This document shows, piece after piece, positions 7,630 through 16,354 of a DNA stretch of 64,000 nt. The DNA is from Polaromonas sp. SP1 (GTDB taxonomy: Bacteria; Pseudomonadota; Gammaproteobacteria; Burkholderiales; Burkholderiaceae_C). The translations under genes and the position numbers were made by a program. The notes under the pieces were generated by a model. That model did no database searches and was not told the origin of the DNA. It saw only the letters and a program-made list of their open reading frames with translations. How positions within the stretch are numbered: the stretch's first letter is position 1; the number at the start of each line of letters is the position of its first letter. The DNA lies in NCBI RefSeq assembly GCF_003711205.1, contig NZ_CP031013.1, positions 1,550,001-1,614,000 on the forward strand. Reading direction: 5' to 3'.

Positions 7630-8319
7630 TCAGTCTTTCTTTTTCTTCTTGGGCTTCTTGTCAGCCTTCTTTTCCGCTTTTTTCCTGTCGGCCTTGGCCT
7701 CTGTTTTTTTCACGGACTTTTTGTCAGACTTTTTGGCCGATTTCTTCTTGCCCTTGCCCTTCTTGTCGTCGTCCTTGGGCGCCAGCAGCGTGCCGCGGCA
7801 GTTCTTGGCGCCGCACCAGCAGGGGTACTCGGCCAGCAGCTTCTTGGTGTAGGGCGCGTCGATGATCAGGCCGTAGTCGTAAAACAGTTCTTCACCGGCC
7901 TTGATGTTGCGCAGCGCCTTGATGAAGACGCGGCCTTCCACTTCGTCGGCTTCGCAGTTGGGCTTGCAGCTGTGGTTGATCCAGCGCGAGGAATTGCCGC
8001 CGTGCTTGGCATCGATCACGTGGTCTTCGTCGATGTGGAAGTAGAAGGTGTGGTTGGGGTCCTTCGGGTCGTGCGGGTGGCGGCGCAGCGCTTCCTTCCA
8101 GTTGATGATCTCGCCGACGTACTCGATCAGCGTCTCGCCTTCGGCGAGGTCCTGCACGGCGAACACGCCTTTGCCGTGCACGCCCGAGCGCCGCGTCTGG
8201 ATGCGGCGGCCGTCGGCAGCAGGCGCTGGCTGGGAAGGAAGTGGCGCGGATGGCGCGAGGGTCGCAGAAGCCTGGTTTTTTGACACGACGTATTTTTTTG
8301 GTATGGTTAATTCATGCAT
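7630..8319 (-). CDS. SET-domain protein-lysine methyltransferase-like, Lys-rich tail
   Basis: About 229 residues. SET hallmarks in order: RRSGVHGKGVFA near residue 45, NHSCKPN near 125, GEELFYDYG near 155, and a post-SET zinc-type cluster (CWCGAKNCRG). A tail of about 45 residues is almost entirely Lys, Ala, Asp and Ser, like histone H1 tails. It should transfer methyl groups from S-adenosylmethionine to protein lysines; chlamydial relatives methylate histone-like proteins. The start is uncertain: ATG 8319 (MHELTIPKK) lies in an alternating purine-pyrimidine tract, a further ATG exists at 8361, and GTG at 8286 (MSKNQ) is an alternative. Divergent from the thioredoxin-like gene. Confidence 0.85.
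   Translation of the reverse strand: MHELTIPKKYVVSKNQASATLAPSAPLPSQPAPAADGRRIQTRRSGVHGKGVFAVQDLAEGETLIEYVGEIINWKEALRRHPHDPKDPNHTFYFHIDEDHVIDAKHGGNSSRWINHSCKPNCEADEVEGRVFIKALRNIKAGEELFYDYGLIIDAPYTKKLLAEYPCWCGAKNCRGTLLAPKDDDKKGKGKKKSAKKSDKKSVKKTEAKADRKKAEKKADKKPKKKKKD
8280..8307 (+). promoter_or_regulatory. Sigma-70-type promoter for the thioredoxin-like/topB transcript
   Basis: TTGACA at 8280-8285, 16-base spacer, TATGGT at 8302-8307. It points toward the GTG at 8404 and would start transcription at about 8314, inside the alternating CG/CA tract. Confidence 0.5.
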
Positions 8320-8366
8320 GTGCGCGTGCGTGCGCATGCGTGCGCACCCGCGCGCGTACATGCGCG
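8313..8366. other. Alternating purine-pyrimidine tract (potential Z-DNA)
   Basis: 35 bases (8313-8347) of unbroken pyrimidine-purine alternation, mostly CG, TG and CA steps, then one 1-base break and a second run of 18 bases (8349-8366). It lies between the divergent SET and thioredoxin-like genes and covers the possible SET starts. Confidence 0.8.
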
Positions 8367-8403
8367 AGAGCCGCTATTGTAGTGATGCGCCCAAGGAGCC
8401 CCC

Positions 8404-8937
8404 GTGTTGAACCGCCGAAACCTGATGCAGACCACTGCCGCCCTGGCCTTGCCGGCCGCCGCCGGGCTGGGCCTGCCCGCGTGGGCCAAGGCCGGCGAAA
8501 GCCCTTTGCCCAAGCTCGGCGGCACGCTGCAGTTGCCGGCGCTGACGCTGCTCGACGGCAGCGCCTGGACGCCCGCCGCGGCGTCTGGAAAGACGCTTGT
8601 GGTGTACTGGTGGGCCAGCTGGTGCCCTTTTTGTGCGGTGCAGTCGCCCCATATAGAAGCCCTGTGGCGGGCCCAAAAGGCCAACGGGCTGGAAGTGCTG
8701 GCGCTGTCCATCGACAGGCAGCCGGCGGCAGCCGCTACATATATGAAGACCAAGGGTTACAGCTTCCCCGCCGGGATGCTGACCCCCGAGGTCGCGAAGT
8801 TTTTGCCCAAGCCTGTGGGCCTGCCCGTGGTGGTGGTGCTCAAGGTGCCGGCCAATAGCCGTGAAGGCAAAGTCGTATTTGCGGAAAGCGGGGAAATGTT
8901 CCCCGAAGATGTAGAAGGTTTGAAGAAGTACATATGA
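8404..8937 (+). CDS. Tat-exported TlpA/ResA-like thioredoxin-fold protein
   Basis: 177 residues from GTG 8404, with AAGGAG at 8393-8398. N-terminus MLNRRNLMQTT followed by a hydrophobic Ala/Leu run and AWA is a twin-arginine export signal. The mature part has the TlpA pattern with WASWCPFC (redox CPFC near residue 75) and the cis-Pro region GLPVVVVL. Likely a periplasmic disulfide reductase or oxidase, perhaps serving cytochrome c assembly; the partner is not visible. Its stop overlaps the topB start (ATGA), an odd pairing of a periplasmic thiol protein with a DNA topoisomerase. Confidence 0.85.
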   Translation: MLNRRNLMQTTAALALPAAAGLGLPAWAKAGESPLPKLGGTLQLPALTLLDGSAWTPAAASGKTLVVYWWASWCPFCAVQSPHIEALWRAQKANGLEVLALSIDRQPAAAATYMKTKGYSFPAGMLTPEVAKFLPKPVGLPVVVVLKVPANSREGKVVFAESGEMFPEDVEGLKKYI

Positions 8938-11897
8938 AAACCCTTGTGATTGCAGAAAAGCCCTCGGTGGCGCAGGACATCGTCCGCGCCATCACGCCGA
9001 CGGCGGGCAAGTTCGAAAAACACGATGAATATTTCGAGAGCGACGAATGGCTCGTCACCTCGGCCGTCGGCCACCTGGTGGAGATCCAGGCGCCTGAAGA
9101 GTTCGACGTCAAGCGCGGCAAGTGGAGTTTTGCCAACCTGCCCGTCATTCCGCCCTACTTTGACCTCAAACCCATCGACAAGACCAAGACGCGGCTCAAC
9201 GCCATCGTCAAGCTGGCCAAACGCAAGGACGTGAATGCCCTCGTCAATGCCTGCGACGCGGGCCGCGAAGGCGAGCTGATCTTTCGCCTGATCCAGCAGT
9301 ACGCCAGCAGCAAGCACCCGGTCAAGCGCCTGTGGCTGCAGTCCATGACGCCGGCCGCGATCCGCGAAGGCTTTGAAAGCCTGCGCAGCGAAAAGCAGAT
9401 GCAGGGCCTGGCCGATGCGGCGCGTTCGCGCTCGGAAGCCGACTGGATGGTCGGCATCAACGGCACGCGCGCCATGACGGCCTTCAACTCGCGCGACGGC
9501 GGGTTCTTTTTAACCACCGTGGGCCGCGTGCAGACGCCAACGCTGTCGGTGGTGGTGGAGCGCGAAGAAAAAATCCGCAAGTTCGTGAGCCGTGATTACT
9601 GGGAAATCCACGCGACCTTCCTGGCCGAGGCCGGCGAATACCCGGCCAAGTGGTTTGACCCGAAATGGAAAAAAGCCGCGGCCAATGCCGCCAACGGTGA
9701 AGGCGCCGAGCCCGACCCTGAGTTGAAGGCCGACCGCGTGTGGTCCGAGCGCGAGGCGCTGGCGATTGCCGAGGCCGTGCGCGGCAAGGCCGCCACCGTG
9801 ACGGAAGAAAGCAAGCCCACCACGCAGGCCGCCGGCCTGCTGTTTGATTTGACGTCACTGCAGCGCGAGGCCAACGGCAAGTTCGGCTTCTCGGCCAAGA
9901 CGACGCTCTCGATTGCGCAGAGCCTGTATGAACGCCACAAGGCGCTGACCTACCCGCGTACCGATTCGCGCGCGCTGCCCGAAGACTATTTGCCGGTGGT
10001 CAAGCAGACCTTTGAAATGCTGGCCGACAGCGGCATGAAGCACCTGGCGCCTCATGCGGCCACGGCCCTCAAGGGCAACTACATCAAGCCCAGCAAGCGC
10101 ATTTTCGACAACGCCAAGGTGAGCGACCACTTCGCCATCATCCCAACGCTGCAGGCGCCCAGTGGTCTGAGCGAGGCCGAACAAAAGCTGTATGACCTGG
10201 TGGTGCGCCGCTTCATGGCGGTGTTCTTCCCGAGTGCCGAATACCTTGTCACCACCCGTATTTCTCAGGCCGTGGGCCACAGCTTCAAGACCGAGGGCAA
10301 GGTGCTGGTCAAGCCGGGCTGGCTCGCAATTTACGGCAAGGAAGCCGCCGACGAAGTGGCCGATGCCAAGGACGGCGACAAGGGCCAGAGCCTGGTGCCG
10401 GTCAAGCCGGGCGAGATGGTGCGCGCCGAAGTGGTCGAGGCCAAGGGCCTGAAAACCCGGCCGCCTGCCCGCTATTCAGAAGCCACCCTGCTGGGTGCGA
10501 TGGAAGGCGCCGGCAAGACGATTGACGACGACGAGTTGCGTGAAGCCATGCAGGAAAAAGGCCTGGGCACGCCGGCCACCCGCGCCGCCACGATTGAAGG
10601 GCTGATCGCCGAGAAATACATGCTGCGCGAAGGCCGCGAGCTGATCCCGACGGCCAAGGCCTTCCAGCTGATGACGCTGCTGCGCGGCCTGGGCGTGGAA
10701 GAGCTCTCCAAGGCCGAGCTGACGGGCGAGTGGGAGCACAAGCTGGCTCAGATGGAGCACGGCAAGCTCAGCCGCGAGACCTTCATGGCCGAGATCGCCG
10801 CGATGACGGAAAACCTCGTCAACAAGGCCAAGGGCTACGACAAGGACACGATTCCCGGCGACTACGCCACGCTGTCGGCGCCCTGCCCCAACTGCGGCGG
10901 CGTGATCAAGGAAAACTACCGCCGCTACACCTGCACCGGCAAAAAAGGCGACGACGGCTGTGGCTTCAGCTTCGGCAAGACGCCCGCCGGCCGCACCTTT
11001 GAAGTGGCCGAAGTCGAGCAGTTCCTGCGCGACAAGAAGATCGGCCCGCTGGACGGCTTCCGCTCCAAGGCCGGCTGGCCTTTCACCGCCGAGATGGTGA
11101 TCAAGTTCGACGAAGAGACCAAGAACTACAAGCTCGAGTTCGACTTCGGCGACGACAAGAATGCCGAGACCGGCGAGATCATCGACTTCAGCGGCCAGCA
11201 GTCGCTGGGCCCCTGCCCGCGCTGCGCCTCGCGCGTGTTTGAACTGGGCAAAAACTACGTCTGTGAAAAGTCGGTGCCCACGAAAGAGCAGCCCACACCC
11301 AGCTGCACCTTCAAGACCGGCCAGGTCATCCTGCAGCAGCCGATCGAGCGCGAGCAGATGCACAAGCTGCTGGAAACCGGCAAGACCGATCTGCTCGACA
11401 AGTTTGTCTCGATGCGCACGCGCCGCCCCTTCAAGGCCATGCTGGCCTGGGACAAGGAGGCCGACAAGGTGAACTTCGAGTTTGCGCCGTCCAAATTCCC
11501 GCCGCGCAAGCCGGCGGCTGCCAAGTCGGGCACGGTGAAAACGCCTTTCGGCAAGACCGTCGCCGCAAAAACCGCCAAAGCACCGGCTGCGAAGAAAGTC
11601 GCCGCCAGGAAAACACCGGCCGCCAAAACCGCCAAGCCCAAGACGCCGCGCGTGGCCAAGCCGGGCGCAGGCCTCAAGCCCAGCGACGCCCTGGCCGCGG
11701 TGATAGGCGCCGAGCCGGTGGCCCGCACCCAGGTCATCAAGAAGCTCTGGGACTACATCAAGGCCGAAGGCCTGCAGGACGCAGCCAACAAGCGCGCCAT
11801 CAACGCGGACGCCAAACTGCTGCCGGTGTTCGGCAAGCCGCAGGTCACGATGTTTGAGCTGGCCGGGATTGTGGGCAAGCACTTGACGGCGGAATAA
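8934..11897 (+). CDS. topB: DNA topoisomerase III with C-terminal SWIB domain
   Basis: 987 residues, far longer than E. coli TopB (about 650). Toprim domain with EKPSVAQ at the N-terminus and DAGREGE around Asp108; the nucleophile is Tyr340 in TYPRTDSR. Two Cys clusters follow (CPNCGG..CTGKKGDDGC near residue 650; CPRCAS..C near 760). Residues about 855-910 are Ala/Lys/Pro-rich like a histone H1 tail, and residues about 912-985 form a SWIB domain (LAAVIG...TQVIKKLWDYIK...NKRAINAD...MFELAGIV). It passes and decatenates single DNA strands. SWIB fusions are best known from chlamydial topoisomerase I. The SET gene lies just upstream on the other strand. Confidence 0.93.
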   Translation: MKTLVIAEKPSVAQDIVRAITPTAGKFEKHDEYFESDEWLVTSAVGHLVEIQAPEEFDVKRGKWSFANLPVIPPYFDLKPIDKTKTRLNAIVKLAKRKDVNALVNACDAGREGELIFRLIQQYASSKHPVKRLWLQSMTPAAIREGFESLRSEKQMQGLADAARSRSEADWMVGINGTRAMTAFNSRDGGFFLTTVGRVQTPTLSVVVEREEKIRKFVSRDYWEIHATFLAEAGEYPAKWFDPKWKKAAANAANGEGAEPDPELKADRVWSEREALAIAEAVRGKAATVTEESKPTTQAAGLLFDLTSLQREANGKFGFSAKTTLSIAQSLYERHKALTYPRTDSRALPEDYLPVVKQTFEMLADSGMKHLAPHAATALKGNYIKPSKRIFDNAKVSDHFAIIPTLQAPSGLSEAEQKLYDLVVRRFMAVFFPSAEYLVTTRISQAVGHSFKTEGKVLVKPGWLAIYGKEAADEVADAKDGDKGQSLVPVKPGEMVRAEVVEAKGLKTRPPARYSEATLLGAMEGAGKTIDDDELREAMQEKGLGTPATRAATIEGLIAEKYMLREGRELIPTAKAFQLMTLLRGLGVEELSKAELTGEWEHKLAQMEHGKLSRETFMAEIAAMTENLVNKAKGYDKDTIPGDYATLSAPCPNCGGVIKENYRRYTCTGKKGDDGCGFSFGKTPAGRTFEVAEVEQFLRDKKIGPLDGFRSKAGWPFTAEMVIKFDEETKNYKLEFDFGDDKNAETGEIIDFSGQQSLGPCPRCASRVFELGKNYVCEKSVPTKEQPTPSCTFKTGQVILQQPIEREQMHKLLETGKTDLLDKFVSMRTRRPFKAMLAWDKEADKVNFEFAPSKFPPRKPAAAKSGTVKTPFGKTVAAKTAKAPAAKKVAARKTPAAKTAKPKTPRVAKPGAGLKPSDALAAVIGAEPVARTQVIKKLWDYIKAEGLQDAANKRAINADAKLLPVFGKPQVTMFELAGIVGKHLTAE

Positions 11898-11925
11898 GAG
11901 GCCCACCAGCAAGCTCGCACGGCGC

Positions 11926-11954
11926 TTGCACCTCCCCCGCTGGGGGAGGTGCAA
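11926..11954 (+). terminator. Strong hairpin after topB
   Basis: Perfect 13-bp stem TTGCACCTCCCCC/GGGGGAGGTGCAA with a 3-base loop, 28 bases after the topB stop. There is no T tract on the plus strand, so efficiency as an intrinsic terminator is uncertain. Confidence 0.55.
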
Positions 11955-11994
11955 AACAAGCCGCTCGACCAGTACTGACTGCAGTGGCTGGACT

Positions 11995-12054
11995 GCTATT
12001 GTTTTGATAGCTGCTTGCCCATATGGCTATTGGGCCAGAGCCTGATTTTGTTTA
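11995..12054 (-). repeat. Dispersed repeat family R, copy R3 (inverted)
   Basis: GCTATTGTTTTGATAGCTGC followed by TGGGCCAGAGCC and a T-rich end: the reverse-complement layout of R6/R7. The GCTAT/ATAGC arms form a short hairpin. Confidence 0.65.
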
Positions 12055-12086
12055 AAAATCTGAGAGTCGCCGCAGGCCGTCCCCGC

Positions 12087-13307
12087 TCAGGCGGCCGGCT
12101 CGGGCAGTTGCCGCAGCGCATGCAGCTGCGAGGCAAAGATCACCGCAGCCTGCAGTACAAAGCCGGCCAGCGCCAGCCACAGGCAGGCCGCTTCGCCCAT
12201 GGAGGCGCCCACCACGCCGCCCAGCGCCGCACCGATGGGGCGCGAGCCGGCGTTGACCGCCAGGAACACCGCCGAGACGCGCCCCAGCATGGCGTGGGGC
12301 GTCACGCTCTGGCGCAGGGTGGTGGAGGTGATGGTCCAGACGATGGGCCCGACGCCGAACAGGAAAAATGCCATGCCCGCCATCACGCCGCTGGGCACAA
12401 ACAGCGTGGCCGCCATCGTTGCGGCGGCCAGCACCGACACGGCCGGGCCGAGCTGGATGGCGCGGCCAAAAGGCATGGCCGCCACCACACGCGGCGACAG
12501 CAGTGCGCCTATCACCATGCCCGCGCCATAAGCGCCGAGCGTGATGCCCACGCCTTGCGCCGTCAGGCCCAACACGCGCACCGCGTAAGGCACGTAGGCC
12601 GCCTGCAGCACAAACCAGGCGATGTTCCAGACCGTGCCGGCGATCACCATGGGCCGCAAATAGGTTTGGCGCCAGACAAATTGCGCACCGTCGCGAATCT
12701 CCAGCAGCGCGTGGCGTCTCGCGGTGGGCGTGCGCGCCGGCTCCGCCAGGCCCAGCAGCAGGGCGACGGCCGCGCCGGACAGCAGCGTCGCCAGCACAAA
12801 GGCCGAGGACGCACCGGCCCAGGCCACCAGCGCACCGGCCAGCGCCGGCCCGCCGGCAAACGCCATGCTGCGCGCCAGCTCCAGCCGCCCGTTGGCGCGC
12901 GCCAGCGCCGCGCGCGGCACGATGGCGGGCACCAGCGCGGGCGCTGCCACACTGAAACACACGGTGCCTACCGCGCCGATAAACCCCAGCAACGCCAGCC
13001 CCGCAATCGACAGCTGGCCGGTCAGCACCATGGCCAGCAGCGCCAGCAAGGACAGCGCGCGCAGGGTTTCGGCCGCCACCATCAGGCGGCAGCGTGACAC
13101 GCGGTCGGCCAGCAAACCGAGAGGAATCGCCAGCAGCAAAAAAGGCAGGGTTTGCAGCGCCGCCAGCAGGCCGATCTCGCCGGGTCCGGCGCCCAGCACC
13201 AGCACTGCAACCAGTGGCACTGCTGCCAGGCTCAGTTGCTCAGCGGATTGTGCGGCGAGGTTGGACCAGGCCAGCCGTTGAAAGGAAATGGGAAGCGGGG
13301 CTTGCAT
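12087..13307 (-). CDS. MFS transporter (EntS/MFS_3-like exporter)
   Basis: About 406 residues from ATG 13307 (MQAPLPISFQRLAW); ATGs at 13328 and 13340 would add up to 11 residues and cannot be excluded. Twelve hydrophobic segments, the loop motif LADRVSRCRLM between helices 2 and 3, and a repeat in the second half (LGRVSAVF) mark the major facilitator superfamily, in the branch of enterobactin-exporter-like proteins. Inner membrane, proton-driven export. No siderophore or antibiotic genes are nearby, so the substrate is open. Separated from topB by a hairpin and repeat R3; the two genes converge. Confidence 0.85.
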   Translation of the reverse strand: MQAPLPISFQRLAWSNLAAQSAEQLSLAAVPLVAVLVLGAGPGEIGLLAALQTLPFLLLAIPLGLLADRVSRCRLMVAAETLRALSLLALLAMVLTGQLSIAGLALLGFIGAVGTVCFSVAAPALVPAIVPRAALARANGRLELARSMAFAGGPALAGALVAWAGASSAFVLATLLSGAAVALLLGLAEPARTPTARRHALLEIRDGAQFVWRQTYLRPMVIAGTVWNIAWFVLQAAYVPYAVRVLGLTAQGVGITLGAYGAGMVIGALLSPRVVAAMPFGRAIQLGPAVSVLAAATMAATLFVPSGVMAGMAFFLFGVGPIVWTITSTTLRQSVTPHAMLGRVSAVFLAVNAGSRPIGAALGGVVGASMGEAACLWLALAGFVLQAAVIFASQLHALRQLPEPAA

Positions 13308-13394
13308 AGGCAGGGGGAATGAAGGCGCCATTTTGCCCATGGCGGCCGTTTTCTGCTGGCCGTTACCGGACCCGCGATTAACCGGGGATTGCGC

Positions 13395-14054
13395 TCAGTG
13401 CAACTGCAGCGCCGGCCAGCCGCGCTTGCCGCCAATGGCCGCCAGCGTGGCGTCGGCATTCACCGTCACCGGATGCTTCACCGCCTCGAGCAGCGGCAGG
13501 TCGTTGATCGAGTCGCTGTAGGCCGTGGTTTTGCAGTCCTTGAATTGCAGGCCGCGGGCTGTGAGCCAGGCATGCAGGCGCTCGACTTTGCCTTCGCGCA
13601 TGTTGAGCACGCCCGTGGTGCTGCCGGTGAACAAATTGCCTTGCATCTCGGGCTCGGTCGCGATCAGGTGCTCGATGTCAAAGTAGATTGCCGTCAGTTC
13701 GGTGATGAAGCGGTTGGTGGCGGTGGTCATCACCACCAGGTCGCCGGCTTCCAGGTGTTTGTCAACCAGCGCCAGCGCGGCCGGCGTGACGCGCGGCACG
13801 ATCCAGTCGGCTAAAAACTCCTGCCGCAGCGGCTCCCACTCTTCGGCCGTGCGCCCGGCCAGCGTGCCCACATAAAAATCGGCGAACTCTTTCAGGCCCA
13901 CGGTGCCGGCCCGGTAGCGCGCCGCCATGTCGGCGTTGCGCGCGGTGAATTCGGTTTTCCCGAGAATGCCCTTTTCGATCAGGAAGTCGCACCACAGCAC
14001 ATCGCTGTCACCGTTGAGCACGGTGTGGTCCAGGTCGAAGAGGGTGAGCTTCAT
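13395..14054 (-). CDS. HAD-IB family phosphatase (SerB-like)
   Basis: 219 residues. HAD motif I FDLDHTVL at the N-terminus (nucleophile and acid Asp), motif II TTATN near residue 110, a Lys-containing GKVERL segment near 160 and motif IV YSDSINDLPLL near 180. The helical cap between motifs I and II is the C1 type of subfamily IB, which includes phosphoserine phosphatase. The DxDHT form, rather than DxDST, is typical of the broader CicA/SerB-like group, so the substrate need not be phosphoserine. Cytosolic. No serine pathway genes adjacent. Confidence 0.85.
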   Translation of the reverse strand: MKLTLFDLDHTVLNGDSDVLWCDFLIEKGILGKTEFTARNADMAARYRAGTVGLKEFADFYVGTLAGRTAEEWEPLRQEFLADWIVPRVTPAALALVDKHLEAGDLVVMTTATNRFITELTAIYFDIEHLIATEPEMQGNLFTGSTTGVLNMREGKVERLHAWLTARGLQFKDCKTTAYSDSINDLPLLEAVKHPVTVNADATLAAIGGKRGWPALQLH

Positions 14055-14077
14055 GATGAAAGGGCTCCAGGTAATTT

Positions 14078-14170
14078 CCGTTCGGACTGAGCTTGGCCTG
14101 TCCTGAGCTTGTCGAAGGGTCGAAGGCTCTGCCTATTCAGGAAGCGTTTCGACAAGCTCAACGCGAACGG
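14078..14170. repeat. Long imperfect inverted repeat (GAGCTTGTCGAA type)
   Basis: Outer arms CCGTTCGnnnTGAGCTTG and CAAGCTCAnnnCGAACGG enclose the whole unit; within it GAGCTTGTCGAA (14105-14116) pairs with TTCGACAAGCTC (14148-14159). It fills the gap between the HAD gene and the aldehyde dehydrogenase gene. I recognise this as a dispersed palindromic repeat seen in many proteobacterial genomes. It may terminate transcription from the operon on the minus strand. Confidence 0.75.
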
Positions 14171-14183
14171 TTGGGGGAGAGGG

Positions 14184-15557
14184 CTAAGCTTGGCGCAGAT
14201 GCCAGGCTTTGGGCCGGGTGAAGGTCTGGATGCCGTAGGTGGACAGCGTCAGGCCCACACCCGAATCGCCATAACCGCTCCACGGCAAACGCGGGCTCAC
14301 GCGGTCGCAGCAGTTCCAGTAGACGCTGCCGGCGTTGACCTGGGCCAGCAAGGCCTTGGCGCGTGCTTCGTCAGGCGTAAAGACGCCGGCGGTCAGGCCG
14401 TAGCGTGTGTCGTTCATCAGTTTGACGGCTTCCGCATCGCCCGAGACTTTCTGGATGCCGATGATGGGGCCGAAGCTTTCCTCGCGCATCAGCTCCATGC
14501 TGTGGTTCACATTGCTGAACACCGTGGGCTCGTACCAGTTGCCCGGGCCGGCGCCGCGCTTGCCGCCGGCCAGCAGTGTCGCGCCTTTGGCTTTGGCGTC
14601 GGCAACCTGGGCGTCCAGTACATCCAGCTGCGGCGCGCGCGTGATGGCGCCGATATAGGTGTCGTCGCTCAGGGTGTCGCCCGTCTTGAATGTTTTGACC
14701 GTGTCGACGAAGGACGCCACAAAGCTGTCGTAAATTTTTTCATGCACATAAATGCGCTCGACCGAGCAGCAGCTTTGGCCGGTGTTGTACATCGCGCCGT
14801 CGGCCAGTGATTCGGCGGCGTTCTTCACGTTGGCGTCTTCGGTCACATAGGTCGGGTCTTTGCCGCCCAGCTCGAGCTGCAGCTTGACCAGGCGCGGGCC
14901 GAGCGCCTGCGCGATTTTGGCGCCGGTGGCATGTGAGCCGGTGAAAAACAGGCCGTCGATCTTTTGTTCCATCAGCGCAGCGCCCACCGCGCCGCCGCCT
15001 ATCAGCGGCACAAACACGTCTTGCGGAATGCCGGCCGCATGCAGCAGGCGGGCCATGGCCAGGCCCGACATCGCGGCGTATTCCGACGGCTTGTACAGCA
15101 CCGCGTTGCCCGTGAGCAGCGCCGGGATGAACACATTGCCGCCAACAAACCAGGGGTAGTTCCAGGCTGAAATATTGGCCACCACACCCAAGGGCGCGTG
15201 TTCGATCTGCTCGGTCATGCCGCCGTCGTTGAAAACGGTTTGTGTGCCTATGGCGCCGCCCACTTCGGCCAGGAAGAAATCGATGCGCCCCAACAAGCCG
15301 TTGAGTTCGTTGCGCGACATCTTGATGGGCTTGCCGGTCTCGCGCGTCATGATGGCGGCCAGCGAATCCAGCTCGGCCACGATGCCGGCGCGAAAGCGCG
15401 TGATGCAGGCCTTGCGTTCGGCCATGGGCACGGCGGCCCAGGCGGCCTGAGCAGTGCGCGCGCGCTGCGCCTTGGCGGCCACCGACGCCGCGTCATCGGC
15501 GGGCAGCTCGGTGATCAGTGCGCCCGTGGCAGGGTTATGGATGGCGAGAGTGTTCAT
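14184..15557 (-). CDS. NAD(P)-dependent aldehyde dehydrogenase (amine-operon type)
   Basis: 457 residues. Catalytic core of the ALDH superfamily: SAWNYPW near residue 130, ELGGKDP near 230 (general base Glu), GQSCCSVER near 262 with the nucleophile Cys, and EESFGPI near 355. It is last in a six-gene operon and its ATG overlaps the PuuD-like stop (ATGA). In the pathway inferred here it would oxidise a gamma-glutamylated amino aldehyde to the acid. Simple homology alone would call it succinate-semialdehyde dehydrogenase-like, so specificity rests on context. Confidence 0.88.
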   Translation of the reverse strand: MNTLAIHNPATGALITELPADDAASVAAKAQRARTAQAAWAAVPMAERKACITRFRAGIVAELDSLAAIMTRETGKPIKMSRNELNGLLGRIDFFLAEVGGAIGTQTVFNDGGMTEQIEHAPLGVVANISAWNYPWFVGGNVFIPALLTGNAVLYKPSEYAAMSGLAMARLLHAAGIPQDVFVPLIGGGAVGAALMEQKIDGLFFTGSHATGAKIAQALGPRLVKLQLELGGKDPTYVTEDANVKNAAESLADGAMYNTGQSCCSVERIYVHEKIYDSFVASFVDTVKTFKTGDTLSDDTYIGAITRAPQLDVLDAQVADAKAKGATLLAGGKRGAGPGNWYEPTVFSNVNHSMELMREESFGPIIGIQKVSGDAEAVKLMNDTRYGLTAGVFTPDEARAKALLAQVNAGSVYWNCCDRVSPRLPWSGYGDSGVGLTLSTYGIQTFTRPKAWHLRQA

Positions 15558-16354
15558 GCTTGCTTTGCTTTCTCTTTGGCTTCGGCCACAGCGGTCAGGA
15601 AGTCGTTGAGCACGGCGGCGTCGTCAATCGTGTCGGAGCCGGGCTGGTGGAATTCCGGGTGCCACTGGGTGGCGGCGATATAACTCTTGGTCTTGTCTTT
15701 TCGGCGAATCGCTTCCACGATGCCGTCGTCCACGCTGAAGGCCTCGGCCACGAACTCGGGCGACAAATCCTTGATGCCCTGGTGGTGGATGCTGTTGACC
15801 CGTACGCGCTCTACACCGGGGTACATGGACGAGAGCCTGGTGCCCTGCACGATGTTCACGCTGTGGAAGTTCTGGTCGTAGGTCACGGCGTCGCGGTGCA
15901 CAAAGGACTCGGGCACCTGCGTGTTGATGTCCTGGTACAGCGTGCCGCCAAACGCCACATTGAGCAACTGCAGCCCGCGGCAGACGCCGAATACGGGTTT
16001 GCCGAGCTTTTCAAAGGCGGCCACCAGCGCTTTGTCGTACTCGTCTCGCACACGGTCGCCCGACCATTTTTCTTCCAGCGGCTCTTCGCCGTAACTGCCG
16101 GGCCAGACATCCGCGCCGCCGTGCAGCACCAGGCCATCCAGCCACTGCGCATAGTGTTCGTAGGTGACGTCACCGCGCTGCGTGCTGCCGGTCGGGCAAG
16201 GCACCATGACGACCATGGCGCCCGAGGACATGAGCCAGTGCGCGATCGACTGCTCGACGTATTGCAGCGTCTTGCCGGTGAAGAAGGAACGGGTTGGGTC
16301 GGCGTGCGAGAAGCAGGCCGACAAACCGATCTTGAGACGACTGGCGGCGATCAC
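15554..16354 (-). CDS. Class I glutamine amidotransferase-like gamma-glutamyl hydrolase (PuuD-like)
   Basis: About 266 residues from a GTG at 16354 that overlaps the alcohol dehydrogenase TGA (GTGA); a longer in-frame start at 16420 lies inside that gene and is unlikely. Catalytic triad visible: Cys in FGVCRGLQLLN, and His and Glu in TQWHPEF. LHGGADVWP is the usual PuuD/peptidase C26 signature. These enzymes free the amino acid from a gamma-glutamyl amide. Placed between the alcohol and aldehyde dehydrogenases, it fits the final step of a gamma-glutamylated amine route. Confidence 0.88.
   Translation of the reverse strand: MIAASRLKIGLSACFSHADPTRSFFTGKTLQYVEQSIAHWLMSSGAMVVMVPCPTGSTQRGDVTYEHYAQWLDGLVLHGGADVWPGSYGEEPLEEKWSGDRVRDEYDKALVAAFEKLGKPVFGVCRGLQLLNVAFGGTLYQDINTQVPESFVHRDAVTYDQNFHSVNIVQGTRLSSMYPGVERVRVNSIHHQGIKDLSPEFVAEAFSVDDGIVEAIRRKDKTKSYIAATQWHPEFHQPGSDTIDDAAVLNDFLTAVAEAKEKAKQA

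Noticed and set aside
10476..11954. 492-codon open frame on the minus strand opposite topB
   Set aside because: Low-complexity translation of the shadow type. topB on the other strand has full motifs over the same region.
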